A stretch of DNA of 64,000 nucleotides from CBDFKQ01 sp965248855 (GCA_965248855.1 CBDFKQ010000011.1:124001-188000); one strand, 5' to 3'; positions 35,511-45,293 are shown, counted from the stretch's first letter. The notes: generated by a model from the letters alone, not told the origin. Translations and numbers: made by a program.

Positions 35511-36107
35511 ATGAAAAAACTATTATTTAAGGGATTAGTTACCCTATTATGCCTTATCTCTATAATGTCTTGTAATAAAACGCAAGATGGTGTAAAGCCA
35601 GCATTAAAGCAATCATTATCAGTTTCGCAATTAAATGAGATTTTAAACAATAATTCGGAATTTCAGAAGTTTTTAAGCTGGAGAGCTTTACAAACAAAGA
35701 ATTTGGCGAAAACATTGTCTTCTATTAAAGGTAATGATAAAATACTCTTAGATGCGCTTCTAAAAAAATATACTTCACATGAACTTTTGTTTAGTATAGC
35801 AACTAATGAAGAAAAAGCGCAGGTTAGTTCTATACTTCATCTGAATACCAAATATAAATTTGCGTCACCTTTACGCGAGGTACTGTCTAATCTTAAGGAT
35901 AAATATAATTTTTCAAGTGGTGATTTTTTAAGTGTACTAAAAAGTTACAAATTGCAATCGTCTTCAAATTTGAGAAATGCAACATGTGCATGTTATAGTG
36001 TTTGTCAAACCGGAGGTATGGGAGTTTGGAACCGTGTTTTTAATACTAATTTCTATGATTTTGGTGCAGATTTTGAGGTATCAGTGGCATATGCTGATGC
36101 CGCATAG
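35511..36107 (+). CDS. Cys-rich C-terminal lipoprotein, ended early by an in-frame TAG
   Basis: 198 residues to the TAG at 36105-36107. A lipoprotein signal peptide ends SIMSC (Cys21). A helical middle part follows (LSVSQLNEILNNNSEFQKF; LLDALLKKYTSHELLFSIA). From about residue 165 there is a Cys-containing tail (NATCACYSVCQTGG). After the TAG the same frame runs 20 more codons, LYYNLGCFSNCPPCADGGVQ, to a TAA at 36170. That adds three Cys and suggests that the intended protein is ~219 residues. The layout (lipoprotein leader, helical middle, small Cys-rich tail) recalls bacteriocin-like precursors such as the fulvocin C-related group. I am not certain of the family. Confidence 0.6.
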   Translation: MKKLLFKGLVTLLCLISIMSCNKTQDGVKPALKQSLSVSQLNEILNNNSEFQKFLSWRALQTKNLAKTLSSIKGNDKILLDALLKKYTSHELLFSIATNEEKAQVSSILHLNTKYKFASPLREVLSNLKDKYNFSSGDFLSVLKSYKLQSSSNLRNATCACYSVCQTGGMGVWNRVFNTNFYDFGADFEVSVAYADAA

Positions 36108-36213
36108 CTTTATTATAATTTAGGTTGTTTTTCAAATTGTCCTCCATGTGCAGACGGAGGAGTTCAGTAATCTAATCAATTTAATATTTAAATTTTCAAT
36201 CAATAAAAATCAA

Positions 36214-36609
36214 ATGAAAAAAATAATTTTATTTTCAGCAACTTTATTTTTATTTTTTAGTAATTCACATGCTCAAGTAAATGTTGATAAAACACTTGAT
36301 ATTTTTCATAGGAATGCTGTTCCATATTTAAAACAATTAGTGGAAGTTGAATACGGAACAAAACTTGATGAAAAAGCAAAAGATTCTAGGGATTTAGTAA
36401 TGAAAAATGCAGCCTATGCGAGATTTGAATCCTTAAAGATTGAAAGTAATAAAATAATTTCAAGTGAAGTAAAGGATCAGGTTAAAAGAGAGAAAACATT
36501 GAGAAAAGAGTGGCTTGTTGCATTCGTAAGTAATGACTACAGAAAACATTTTTCTGGATTACAGAAAAAGTTTTATGACGAATCTTTTAAGGAGGCCTTA
36601 AAACTTTAA
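36214..36609 (+). CDS. Small secreted helical protein 1
   Basis: 131 residues from ATG 36214; an earlier ATG at 36148 would put a polar stretch before the signal peptide. The signal peptide ends NSHAQ at about residue 20. The mature part is all helical: VDKTLDIFHRNAVPYLKQLV, LRKEWLVAFVSNDYRKHFSGL. It has no Cys and no recognised family. It is paralogous with 36815-37192 across the full length (KTLDIFHRN-like start, LxxEWLxxFxxxDYRKxF-like end). It follows the Cys-rich lipoprotein by ~100 bp. Confidence 0.6.
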   Translation: MKKIILFSATLFLFFSNSHAQVNVDKTLDIFHRNAVPYLKQLVEVEYGTKLDEKAKDSRDLVMKNAAYARFESLKIESNKIISSEVKDQVKREKTLRKEWLVAFVSNDYRKHFSGLQKKFYDESFKEALKL

Positions 36610-36656
36610 TTCACAATATTGGGAATGTAAATATTTATATTTTGCACATAACATTG

Positions 36657-36773
36657 ATGTTATGGTGCAGATGTACTGCGGTATATTGCGAAAACGGTGC
36701 AATAACTGCACAAAGCTATTATTATTATGTCGGATGTGTTGAGGGTTATAAAAGCGCTGGTGGTACACCATAA
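36657..36773 (+). pseudogene. Second Cys-rich tail remnant
   Basis: From ATG 36657 the frame reads MLWCRCTAVYCENGAI, then TAQSYYYYVGCVEGYKSAGG, and ends at TAA TAG. The AQSYYYYVGC segment resembles LYYNLGC of the Cys-rich lipoprotein tail. No leader or helical middle part is present upstream; the frame is open only back to 36591. It may be the leftover 3' end of a duplicated Cys-rich gene or a small peptide gene. Its location between the two helical paralogues suggests a duplicated pair. Confidence 0.4.
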
Positions 36774-36814
36774 TAGAATTTTTAATGTAATTTACAATAT
36801 AAAAAAATAATAAC

Positions 36815-37192
36815 ATGAAAACTAAAAATTTAGTAATTCCATTTATTCTTTTTATAAGCTCGTCTTTTTCATTAATGAGTCAAAATATTAAAGTGGAAAA
36901 GTATATGAGTATTTTTGATAAAAATTCTTCACCCATTTTTCAGAATGCATTAAATGAAAAATATAGTAATTTAACAAAAAAGGAAGATATCAATTTGGCC
37001 ATTCTTTCAAATGTAAAAGTCATAGAGTTGCACAAAGAAATTATTGCTAAAGAAGTAATTGAGGAATCTAAAAAGAAAGAATTGTCTAAAGAACAATTAA
37101 TTACATTGATTGAAAAAGAATATAAATCTAAGTTTCATGATCTTCCAGATTCTTTTTATAAGCAATCCGAAGATGAAATTAATAAACTTTAA
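36815..37192 (+). CDS. Small secreted helical protein 2
   Basis: 125 residues. The signal peptide ends LMSQ at about residue 22 (LVIPFILFISSSFSLMSQ). The mature helical part (VEKYMSIFDKNSSPIFQNAL; LSKEQLITLIEKEYKSKFH) is paralogous with the gene at 36214-36609. No family recognised. Together the two alternate with Cys-rich sequences, as immunity genes do next to bacteriocins, but this is only an inference from layout. Confidence 0.6.
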   Translation: MKTKNLVIPFILFISSSFSLMSQNIKVEKYMSIFDKNSSPIFQNALNEKYSNLTKKEDINLAILSNVKVIELHKEIIAKEVIEESKKKELSKEQLITLIEKEYKSKFHDLPDSFYKQSEDEINKL

Positions 37193-37263
37193 TATTAATT
37201 ATTTATGCTCATGATATAATTGTCATGAGCATAATATAAGTGCTTATGGTTAAGGGGATTAGT

Positions 37264-37527
37264 TTAGTCGTTTGTAGCTAAGACTTTTTTATCACCTAAC
37301 TTATTTAATATATCTCTGTTACCTGAATAATTTAAATCTCTTTCAAGAATTAACAATCTAGTATCAATTCTATCAATCTTGTGTTCAATAACATCTACCT
37401 TGTTTTCAATAATATTTAGCCTGTCTTCAATGCGATCTAGCCTAAATTCTATTTTTTCCTCAAAGCTGTTAAATCTTGAATTAATTAAATCAAATTGCTC
37501 AAAAACTTTAGTTTCAAATTCTGACAT
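37264..37527 (-). CDS. Small coiled-coil protein
   Basis: 87 residues with regular heptads (IEFRLDRIEDRLNIIENKVDVIEHKIDRIDTRL), the pattern of short Bacteroidota/phage coiled-coil proteins with a tail. It has no membrane segment. It is the only minus-strand gene of the island, near its right att. Function unknown. Confidence 0.55.
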   Translation of the reverse strand: MSEFETKVFEQFDLINSRFNSFEEKIEFRLDRIEDRLNIIENKVDVIEHKIDRIDTRLLILERDLNYSGNRDILNKLGDKKVLATND

Positions 37528-37728
37528 AAAAATTTATTTTATTTAGCTTGTTAATAACTTTCAATTTGAACTATGCAAATGTATGCATTTAACAAAATAT
37601 AATTACAAAACATTAGCAATAAATACAGAATATTTGGTATTACCTCCAAACCTTATTCACATAATCAGCCTTAGTTTTATTAATAGGTAGGGGCGTAAAA
37701 AAAGAATATCTATTGATTATCAATAACA
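37528..37728. other. Gene-free stretch before the right att site
   Basis: AT-rich; no gene or repeat recognised. Confidence 0.4.
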
Positions 37729-37756
37729 TTCGATCCCGTCAGGAGGCTCATTTAAA
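37729..37756 (+). repeat. Right att repeat (tRNA-Thr 3' end copy)
   Basis: A copy of 34625-34652 with one mismatch. No tRNA body is attached. It marks the far end of the island. Confidence 0.85.
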
Positions 37757-37766
37757 TTAAGATCAT

Positions 37767-37802
37767 AAAAAAGAAGCCACTATTTATTGTGGCTTCTTTT
37801 TT
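37767..37802. terminator. Terminator right of the island
   Basis: A perfect 14-bp stem (AAAAAAGAAGCCAC/GTGGCTTCTTTTTT) with an 8-nt loop. It lies 10 bp after the right att, probably the original terminator of tRNA-Thr before insertion. Confidence 0.75.
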
Positions 37803-38077
37803 TATATAACCTTTATTTACCATTAAATCATTTTCTATTACACATAGTAAATTCGATTTATTCCTGCTGATTTTATCAAACCGGTATAATATTTTTAAAT
37901 GCTTCAAATTGAAATTATTTTCTAAAATTTCATTACACATAATAAACATGTTAATAAATCACATCAATTGATAAGCCACACAAATATTCTTTGAAATTTA
38001 AATTCTTATTTAAGTAATAAAATGTGGTTTAATAAATAATGTGTAGTATAAATTAAAAGTATAATACATTTTTATAA

Positions 38078-39925
38078 ATGAGAAGTTTAGATTTAAACAG
38101 GCGAAAAATTGGAATAAATTTTATTTCACATACTGAAATCGAAATTCTGCTTTGGGCTCCATATGCGAAAAATAAGGTTGAAATTTTGATTAACGATAAG
38201 GAATGCCTTCAATTAAATAAAAGTGATTTTGGGTATTGGAGTTTAAAAACTGATAAAATTATAAATGGCGATGAATATGTTTTTATTCTCGATGGCGATA
38301 AAAATTTATCTGATCCTGCTTCACTTTCACAACCTAAAGGAGTTCACGGGCCATCTCAAGCCATTGATTTAAATAATTTTAAATGGACTGACAATGATTG
38401 GAATAATCTTTCTTTAAAAAATTATTTGTTTTATGAATTACATACAGGAACATTTTCGAACGAAGGTACATTTAAAGGGGTAGAAAAGAAGTTGGATTAT
38501 CTTATTGATCTGGGAATAACAGCAATCGAAATAATGCCGGTGGCTCAATTTCCGGGAGATAGAAATTGGGGCTATGATGGGGTATTTCCTTTTGCTGTTC
38601 AAAATACTTATGGTGGTTCTTACAGCTTTCAAAATTTAATAAACCTCTGTCATCAAAAAGGATTGGCAGTAGTTTTAGATGTAGTTTATAACCATATGGG
38701 GCCAGAGGGGAATTTCTTTGAAAATTTCGGTAAATATTTTACCGAAAAATACAAAACTCCCTGGGGCAGTGCCATTAATTATGATGATGCATGGTGTGAT
38801 GAAATAAGGTATTTTTTTATCGAAAATGTGCTTATGTGGTTTCGTGATTTTCATATTGATGCCTTAAGAATGGATGCAGTGCATGCCATAAAAGATTTTA
38901 GTCCTAAACATATACTTGAGGAAATTCGCGAAAAAGTAAATCAACTTGAAAAAAAAACAGGAAAAACACATCATTTAATAATTGAATGTGATTTAAATGA
39001 TAAACGTTTTATAAATCAATTAAGCGAAGGTGGATATGGTATAGATGCACAATGGTCAGACGAATTTCATCATGCCTTGCGTGTTACAGCCGGGCAGGAG
39101 AAGAAAGGATACTATATGGATTTTAACGGAATAAAAGATCTGGCAAAATGTTATGAAAGTGCGTATGTATATACAGGACAATATTCAAAAGAACGATTTA
39201 AAAATTTCGGAACCGATCCAAAAAATAATCCGGGCGAGCAGTTTGTTGTTTTTTCTCAAAATCATGATCAAATCGGCAATCGAATGCAGGGTGAAAGGAC
39301 AAGTAAATTAAATACTTTTGAAATGCAGAAATTACTGGCAGCCGCAGTGTTTATAAGTCCTTTTTTGCCTCTTTTATTTATGGGAGAAGAAATTTGCGAA
39401 CCAAATCCATTTTTATATTTTATCAGCCACGAAGATTCCGAATTGGTAGAAGCTGTTCGAAAAGGGAGGAAAGAAGAGTTTTTACATTTTCATCATGATG
39501 GCGAAGTACCTGATCCTTTTTCTGAAGAAACATATAATAATTCTAAAATTCAATGGGAACTGATAAATGTTGAACCTCATCAAACAATGTTTAAATATTA
39601 TCAATCCTTAATTAAACTGAGAAAAGAAAATTTAGTTTTAAATGATTTTAATAGAAATAATATTAAAACAAATTTTAATGAATCTGATAACACACTGGTA
39701 ATAGAAAGATGGAATGATCAAAATTCGATTATATGTTTTATGAATTTTTCCGAAGAAATTCGATCTTTTACAATATCCGATTCCCAAATCAAATGGATCA
39801 AAATATTTGACTCTGCAGACATAAAATGGAAAGGAAATTCAACATCTCCCGATATTGCAGAAATAAACTCAATCATACAAATTCAACCGGAATCATTAAC
39901 TATTTATTCAAAAAACAATGTTTAA
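38078..39925 (+). CDS. treZ: Malto-oligosyltrehalose trehalohydrolase
   Basis: 615 residues, family GH13. The N-terminal beta domain (EILLWAPYAKNKVEIL) precedes the barrel. YELHTGTFSNEGTFKGVEKKLDYL, VAQFPGDRNWGYDG and LDVVYNHMGPEGN are TreZ hallmarks. Catalytic residues lie in DALRMDAVHAI (Asp nucleophile), IIECDLND (Glu) and FSQNHDQIGNR (Asp). It releases trehalose from maltooligosyl-trehalose, in the cytoplasm. The stop overlaps the treY start by 8 bp, giving a coupled treZ-treY operon. Confidence 0.95.
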   Translation: MRSLDLNRRKIGINFISHTEIEILLWAPYAKNKVEILINDKECLQLNKSDFGYWSLKTDKIINGDEYVFILDGDKNLSDPASLSQPKGVHGPSQAIDLNNFKWTDNDWNNLSLKNYLFYELHTGTFSNEGTFKGVEKKLDYLIDLGITAIEIMPVAQFPGDRNWGYDGVFPFAVQNTYGGSYSFQNLINLCHQKGLAVVLDVVYNHMGPEGNFFENFGKYFTEKYKTPWGSAINYDDAWCDEIRYFFIENVLMWFRDFHIDALRMDAVHAIKDFSPKHILEEIREKVNQLEKKTGKTHHLIIECDLNDKRFINQLSEGGYGIDAQWSDEFHHALRVTAGQEKKGYYMDFNGIKDLAKCYESAYVYTGQYSKERFKNFGTDPKNNPGEQFVVFSQNHDQIGNRMQGERTSKLNTFEMQKLLAAAVFISPFLPLLFMGEEICEPNPFLYFISHEDSELVEAVRKGRKEEFLHFHHDGEVPDPFSEETYNNSKIQWELINVEPHQTMFKYYQSLIKLRKENLVLNDFNRNNIKTNFNESDNTLVIERWNDQNSIICFMNFSEEIRSFTISDSQIKWIKIFDSADIKWKGNSTSPDIAEINSIIQIQPESLTIYSKNNV

Positions 39926-42635
39926 TCCTGTTTCAACATATAGAATCCAATTTCATAAAGGATTCAATTTTAAAGATTTTATCAATATTATTCCTTATTT
40001 AAATGATTTGGGAATAAAAACGATTTATGCTTCTCCTATTTTCCAAACTGCACCCGGCTCAACTCATGGATATGATGTGGTGGATCCTCTAAATATTAAT
40101 CCTGAAATAGGTACGTTAAATGAATTATATGAAATAAACAAAACCTTAAAACAATTAAACATCAGTTGGTTACAAGACATTGTACCTAACCACATGGCCT
40201 TTGATAAAAACAACAAATGGTTAATGGATGTTTTAGAAAGAGGCAAAAGATCTGTTTATTATAGTTATTTCGATATTATATCTTCTGAAACTTTATATAA
40301 TGGAAAATTAATGATTCCGTTTTTAGGATCGGCTTTGAATGAAACATTGAATAATAACGAAATACAACTAAATATTAAGGATGGTCGATTTATATTAACA
40401 TATGGAGAAGAATACTATCCTATAAATTTGAAAAGTTATATTACTATTTTGCAAACTGTTGAAATAAGTAAAAATAATTTTTTCGAACTTATAAATAAAA
40501 TTAAGGAATTAGAATCAATTGAAGATGAAAGTTTTTACACAGGAAAATTAGATGGTATTTATAATGAGTTTAGTTTTTTAGTTAATGAAAAAGAAAATTT
40601 TTCATATCTGCAAACATACATTGAAAAGCTAAACTCTAACCCTAAACTTCTTGCTGAGATTATAGATAGTCAGGAGTATCAGCTATGTCATTGGCAGGAT
40701 ACAAATTCGCAGATTAATTTCCGCAGATTTTTTACAGTTAATGGATTAATTTGTTTAAATATTCAGGATGAAAATGTATTTAATCATTACCATCAACTGA
40801 TAAAGAAACTTGTTGATGATGGAGTTTTTCAGGGATTGCGGGTAGATCATATTGATGGGTTATATGATCCCAAACAATATTTAGAACGCTTGAGAAACTT
40901 GGTTGGCAATGATGTTTATATTATTGTAGAAAAGATTTTAGAATGGGGTGAATCGTTTCCATCGAATTGGCCGGTTCAGGGAAATACAGGTTACGATTTT
41001 CTTTCCTTTATTAATAATTTGTCAACCAATGTTGAGAGCAAAAAATCTTTTTCAAATTTTTATAAAACACTTACAAATGAAGGTACAACGTTAACGCAAA
41101 AATTGTTCAATAAAAAAAGCTTAATTCTTCACGAGTACATGGCAGGTGAGCTCGATAACTTAACTAATCTTTTTTTTGAATCAAATTTGGTCGACTATGA
41201 CGTATTGAAAGATATTTCCATAGAAAAAGTTAAGGCTTCGATTGCCAAAATCCTTATTTATTTCCCAGTTTATAGATTTTATGGAAGCAGTTTCCCTCTT
41301 GAAAAACAAGAAACGGAGGCGCTTTCAAAAATTTTTAACCAAATTATTAATGATAATCAGGAATTGAGAGATACAATTAAAATTATTAGAAATATTTTAA
41401 TTGAAGAACCATTAAAAGATAATTCGGAATACAACTCAAAAGCATTACATTTTTACCAACGCTTAATGCAATTTACCGGCCCCTTAATGGCAAAAGGAAT
41501 GGAGGATACATTAATGTATACCTACAATCGTTTTATCAATCACAATGAAGTTGGTGATTCACCTGCTTCATTTGGAATAAATGCAGACGAATACCATCAA
41601 TTAATGCTGGAAAGACAAAAAAGTTGGCCACTTTCTATGAATTCAACATCCACACACGATACTAAACGAGGTGAAGATGTGCGGGCCAGATTAAATGTGC
41701 TTACAGATTTAAGTGAGCTATGGATTGAAAAAGTGAAAGAATGGACTGAAATAAATTCAACTCTTAAAGTAAATAATGCACCTGACGAAAATGATGAATA
41801 TTTTATATATCAAACTATCATCGGTGCACATCCTATGCCGGGTGAAGATGAAGATGATTTTTGTAACAGATTGCAGGAGTACTTAGTAAAGGGCTTGCGG
41901 GAGGCTAAAAGAAAATCAAATTGGGCTGAACCAAATGAAGATTATGAAGAAGCTACTAAAAATTTCGTAAAAGCGTTATTGGATTCTGAAAGTAAATTCA
42001 AAGAAAGTTTTACCGATTTCCATAAAATTATTTCTGATTTTGGAATAATTAATTCCCTTATTCAAATCATTTTAAAATTTACTTGTCCCGGTGTTCCGGA
42101 TCTTTATCAGGGATGTGAACTTTGGGATTTTAGTTTAGTTGATCCCGATAATCGTCGCCCGGTTGATTATATAAAGCGCCGGAATTTTCTTGAAAAACAA
42201 AATAAAACCGTACTAAACCAAACAGAAACTTGGGATTTTTTATGGCAAAACAGGTATAATGCCAATATAAAGTCAGCATTAACAAATACATTGCTAATTG
42301 AACGTAAAAACAGCCCCAATTTATTTTTAAGTGAATATATCCCTCTGGAAACAAAAGGAAAATATAAAAATAATGTACTTGCTTATGCGCGAAAGCTTCA
42401 TGATCAATGGTTTGTTGTGGTATTGCCACTTCAATTGGCAACTATAAATGATAATATCCCTACTGTCGGTTCTCAAGATTGGGAAAATACACAGGTTTTA
42501 TTACCCGGCAATGCACCTTCGGTTTGGAAACATATTTTATCGGGAAAAGAAAATAATTTTAAAAATTTCATTAATTTAAATGAAATTTTTAAAATTATAC
42601 CGATGGTTTTATTAACTAATGTATTGCAAAAATAA
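39918..42635 (+). CDS. treY: Malto-oligosyltrehalose synthase
   Basis: 905 residues, family GH13. STYRIQFHKGFNFKDF and PIFQTAPGSTHGYDVVDP are the diagnostic N-terminal segments. LRVDHIDGLYDP carries the nucleophile Asp and VEKILEWGESFP the acid Glu; STHDTKRGEDVRAR and CPGVPDLYQGCELWDFSLVDPDNRRPVDY are also typical. It isomerises the terminal alpha-1,4 bond of maltodextrin to alpha,alpha-1,1, which TreZ then cuts to free trehalose. No debranching enzyme (treX) gene is adjacent. Length is slightly above family average. Confidence 0.95.
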   Translation: MFNPVSTYRIQFHKGFNFKDFINIIPYLNDLGIKTIYASPIFQTAPGSTHGYDVVDPLNINPEIGTLNELYEINKTLKQLNISWLQDIVPNHMAFDKNNKWLMDVLERGKRSVYYSYFDIISSETLYNGKLMIPFLGSALNETLNNNEIQLNIKDGRFILTYGEEYYPINLKSYITILQTVEISKNNFFELINKIKELESIEDESFYTGKLDGIYNEFSFLVNEKENFSYLQTYIEKLNSNPKLLAEIIDSQEYQLCHWQDTNSQINFRRFFTVNGLICLNIQDENVFNHYHQLIKKLVDDGVFQGLRVDHIDGLYDPKQYLERLRNLVGNDVYIIVEKILEWGESFPSNWPVQGNTGYDFLSFINNLSTNVESKKSFSNFYKTLTNEGTTLTQKLFNKKSLILHEYMAGELDNLTNLFFESNLVDYDVLKDISIEKVKASIAKILIYFPVYRFYGSSFPLEKQETEALSKIFNQIINDNQELRDTIKIIRNILIEEPLKDNSEYNSKALHFYQRLMQFTGPLMAKGMEDTLMYTYNRFINHNEVGDSPASFGINADEYHQLMLERQKSWPLSMNSTSTHDTKRGEDVRARLNVLTDLSELWIEKVKEWTEINSTLKVNNAPDENDEYFIYQTIIGAHPMPGEDEDDFCNRLQEYLVKGLREAKRKSNWAEPNEDYEEATKNFVKALLDSESKFKESFTDFHKIISDFGIINSLIQIILKFTCPGVPDLYQGCELWDFSLVDPDNRRPVDYIKRRNFLEKQNKTVLNQTETWDFLWQNRYNANIKSALTNTLLIERKNSPNLFLSEYIPLETKGKYKNNVLAYARKLHDQWFVVVLPLQLATINDNIPTVGSQDWENTQVLLPGNAPSVWKHILSGKENNFKNFINLNEIFKIIPMVLLTNVLQK

Positions 42636-42952
42636 TTTGTAAATTTTATATTTTGCGATAACCTGCCTTACCTATCCGTGTGACTGTTGAAAATATAAAG
42701 TCTCAAGCATTTTATATATTCTTGAAATGTAGCTTTTTCACCACTAAAAAGCCTCATTCTGTCATTTATAGATCAGCTAATAATTTTAACTTTAATTTTA
42801 ATCTGCGATTTAGTTTTTTTTCTAAAAATTTGTCTTATTATTGAAATAATAAATATACATCGGTTAGCAAATGGTAAACAGATTTTTTGTAGCTAAATAT
42901 GATTTAACAAGGTGCTATCTTAATAAATTACTTTACTGTTCTATATTTTAAA
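42636..42952. other. Gene-free stretch before the DUF2252 gene
   Basis: No gene, RNA or repeat recognised; AT-rich. Confidence 0.4.
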
Positions 42953-44143
42953 ATGATAAATCCATCACAGGTAATTAAAGATTATAACCAAGGCAGAAAT
43001 CCTCAATTGCTCCAAAAAAAATATGAAAGAATGAATGAAAGCGTATGGAGCTTTTTTAGAGGAACCTGTCATTTATTTTATGAGGAAATTCAAAATGAAA
43101 ATTTTTTATTAAAATCTCCTAAAGTATGGATGTGTGGGGATTTACATCTGGAAAATTTTGGCGCGCACAAAGGTAATAATCGTTTGGTTTATTTTGATTT
43201 AAATGATTTTGATGAAGCTGTTCAGGGGCCGTTACTTTGGGAACTCAGCAGGGTTTTAATAAGTATATTAATAGCAGGAGAAAGTTGGAATTTAAACAAA
43301 ACGGATAGAAAGAATTTATGTAAATATTTTTCGGAATATTATACAAAAGCCCTAAAAATTGGTAACGCTCAATTATTAGAAAGAGAATTGGCTCAAGGTA
43401 TAATTTGCGATTTATTGACTCAATTGGAAAAAAGAAAACGCAAGGATTTATTGACAAACAGGGTCGAGTTAAAGAAGGGAAAACTTAAGTTGATATTAAA
43501 TAAGGATAAGGCCCTACCTTTAGAAGATGAATATAAACAAGAGGTGATTGAACATTTACAAAAATGGGTGCTTGAAAAACAATATTTTGGAAAAATTTTA
43601 GATGTGGCAACAAGAATAGCTGGTACCGGAAGTTTAGGGGTTGAACGATATGTTATTTTAGCACAAAATTGTGAAAAAGATAAAAACCCTGTTTTACTTG
43701 ATATGAAAAAAGCAGAAGATTCGTGCTTAAAACCTTTTGTTGGTAAACAACCGGTTTGGGAAAATAATGCTCAAAGAATAGTGGGTGTACAAAAAATGAT
43801 GCAGGCAGTACCCCCTGCATTCTTAGATGTTACTAATATTGCAGACAGGTTTTTTGTATTAAAAGAGTTGCAACCTGTGGAAGATAAAATAAAATTTGAT
43901 ACACTTGCAAAAAAAATCCCAAAAATAACACAGGTTATCGAAGACCTTGCAAGTTTAACCGCATGGTCACAGTTAAGAAGCGGTGGAAGAAAAGGATCTG
44001 CCTTTATAGATGAATTAATTGATTTTGCAAATCAGGCTTGGCAAGATGATTTAATAAAATTTTGTGATGCAATGATTGATAACATAAAAAATGATTATAA
44101 AACCTATAGTAACTCATTTGATGAGGGATTTTTTCAAATGTAA
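42953..44143 (+). CDS. DUF2252 protein
   Basis: 396 residues. WSFFRGTCHLFYEEI and MCGDLHLENFGAHKG, then YFDLNDFDEAVQGPLLWEL, are the DUF2252 signatures. The GDxHxxNF and D-x-ND-D pattern resembles the catalytic loops of aminoglycoside-phosphotransferase-like kinases. ATRIAGTGSLGVERYVIL follows. It is predicted to be a cytoplasmic kinase-like protein of unknown substrate. It follows the trehalose genes at 317 bp, so it is probably a separate transcript. Confidence 0.88.
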   Translation: MINPSQVIKDYNQGRNPQLLQKKYERMNESVWSFFRGTCHLFYEEIQNENFLLKSPKVWMCGDLHLENFGAHKGNNRLVYFDLNDFDEAVQGPLLWELSRVLISILIAGESWNLNKTDRKNLCKYFSEYYTKALKIGNAQLLERELAQGIICDLLTQLEKRKRKDLLTNRVELKKGKLKLILNKDKALPLEDEYKQEVIEHLQKWVLEKQYFGKILDVATRIAGTGSLGVERYVILAQNCEKDKNPVLLDMKKAEDSCLKPFVGKQPVWENNAQRIVGVQKMMQAVPPAFLDVTNIADRFFVLKELQPVEDKIKFDTLAKKIPKITQVIEDLASLTAWSQLRSGGRKGSAFIDELIDFANQAWQDDLIKFCDAMIDNIKNDYKTYSNSFDEGFFQM

Positions 44144-44190
44144 TAATACTCAGAATGTATTTATGTTGAATGATTTAACTAATTTATAAA

Positions 44191-45258
44191 TTGTCGTACA
44201 CAACAGTAAGGATAAATACCGCTGCCCCCCTTTCAGCAGGTGCTTCAGTTTTGATGATTTATACCGGAGGTACTTTAGGGATGGTTTATGATAAAGATAA
44301 GCATCTGGTTCCGTTTGAATTTGAACAAATACTTGATAAAATCCCCGAATTAAATCAGTTTGATTGCGATCTAACCGTAATTTCTCTTAACCCTCCAATC
44401 GATTCATCTAATATCACTCCAATACATTGGATTGAATTAAGTAAAATTATTGCCGGAAATTATTTAAAATTTGACGGTTTTGTGATTCTCCATGGCACCG
44501 ACACAATGGCTTTTTCAGCATCGGCATTAAGTTTTTTATTGGAAGGATTAAATAAACCTGTTGTTTTTACAGGTGCGCAACTACCTGTAGGCACCATTAG
44601 AACAGATGCGAGGGTTAACTTACTTACCGCATTAGAAATCGCTTCGGCCAATAAAAAAAACGGAAAAGTAATTGTACCGGAGGTTTCGATATTTTTTAAT
44701 TATTTATTGCTTCGTGGAAACCGATCAAAAAAACTGGAAAGTTCGCATTTTGACGCTTTTCAATCAGAAAATTATCCTCCTCTTGCCAAAGTGGGAATAA
44801 ATATTGAATTTGATAAAAACGTTATTTTACCTTCACATAACCTTCAAACTTTAAAAATAAGTGAAACATTAAATACTGATGTTGCCATCTTAAAAATTTT
44901 TCCGGGGATGAATAAGAAGTCAGTTGAAAGTATCTTAAATATCGAAAATTTAAAAGGTGTTATACTCGAAACTTATGGCTCGGGCAATGCGCCGTCAAAT
45001 GATTGGTTTATTCAAATATTAAAAGAAAAAATTAATGACAAACTTTTTATTTTAAATGTGTCGCAATGCATTGGGGGTAAAGTAATGCAAGATAAATATC
45101 AAACAGGCAGGCAATTAAAAAATATTGGAGTATTAAGTGGCTCCGACATAACTTCCGAAGCGGCTATTACTAAAATGATGTATGTATTAGGAAAGAATCT
45201 TTCAAAAAAAGAAACTGAAATACAATTAACTAATTCTATTAGAGGTGAGATGAGTTGA
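44191..45258 (+). CDS. ansA: Type I L-asparaginase
   Basis: 355 residues. MIYTGGTLGM carries the first catalytic Thr, and FVILHGTDTMAFSASAL the second Thr-Asp pair; FTGAQLPVGTIRTDARVNL is also conserved. There is no signal peptide, so it is the cytoplasmic AnsA type (asparagine to aspartate plus ammonia). The frame starts with TTG at 44191; the first in-frame ATG is at about residue 22, just before the first motif. TTG is therefore preferred. It lies 47 bp downstream of the DUF2252 gene. Confidence 0.93.
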   Translation: MSYTTVRINTAAPLSAGASVLMIYTGGTLGMVYDKDKHLVPFEFEQILDKIPELNQFDCDLTVISLNPPIDSSNITPIHWIELSKIIAGNYLKFDGFVILHGTDTMAFSASALSFLLEGLNKPVVFTGAQLPVGTIRTDARVNLLTALEIASANKKNGKVIVPEVSIFFNYLLLRGNRSKKLESSHFDAFQSENYPPLAKVGINIEFDKNVILPSHNLQTLKISETLNTDVAILKIFPGMNKKSVESILNIENLKGVILETYGSGNAPSNDWFIQILKEKINDKLFILNVSQCIGGKVMQDKYQTGRQLKNIGVLSGSDITSEAAITKMMYVLGKNLSKKETEIQLTNSIRGEMS

Positions 45259-45293
45259 AAAATAATTTCTGCTTTTTCATAGGAAATTACTCT

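Noticed and set aside
37752..37949. 65-codon minus-strand frame
   Set aside because: Its 3' part is the terminator stem right of the att site.
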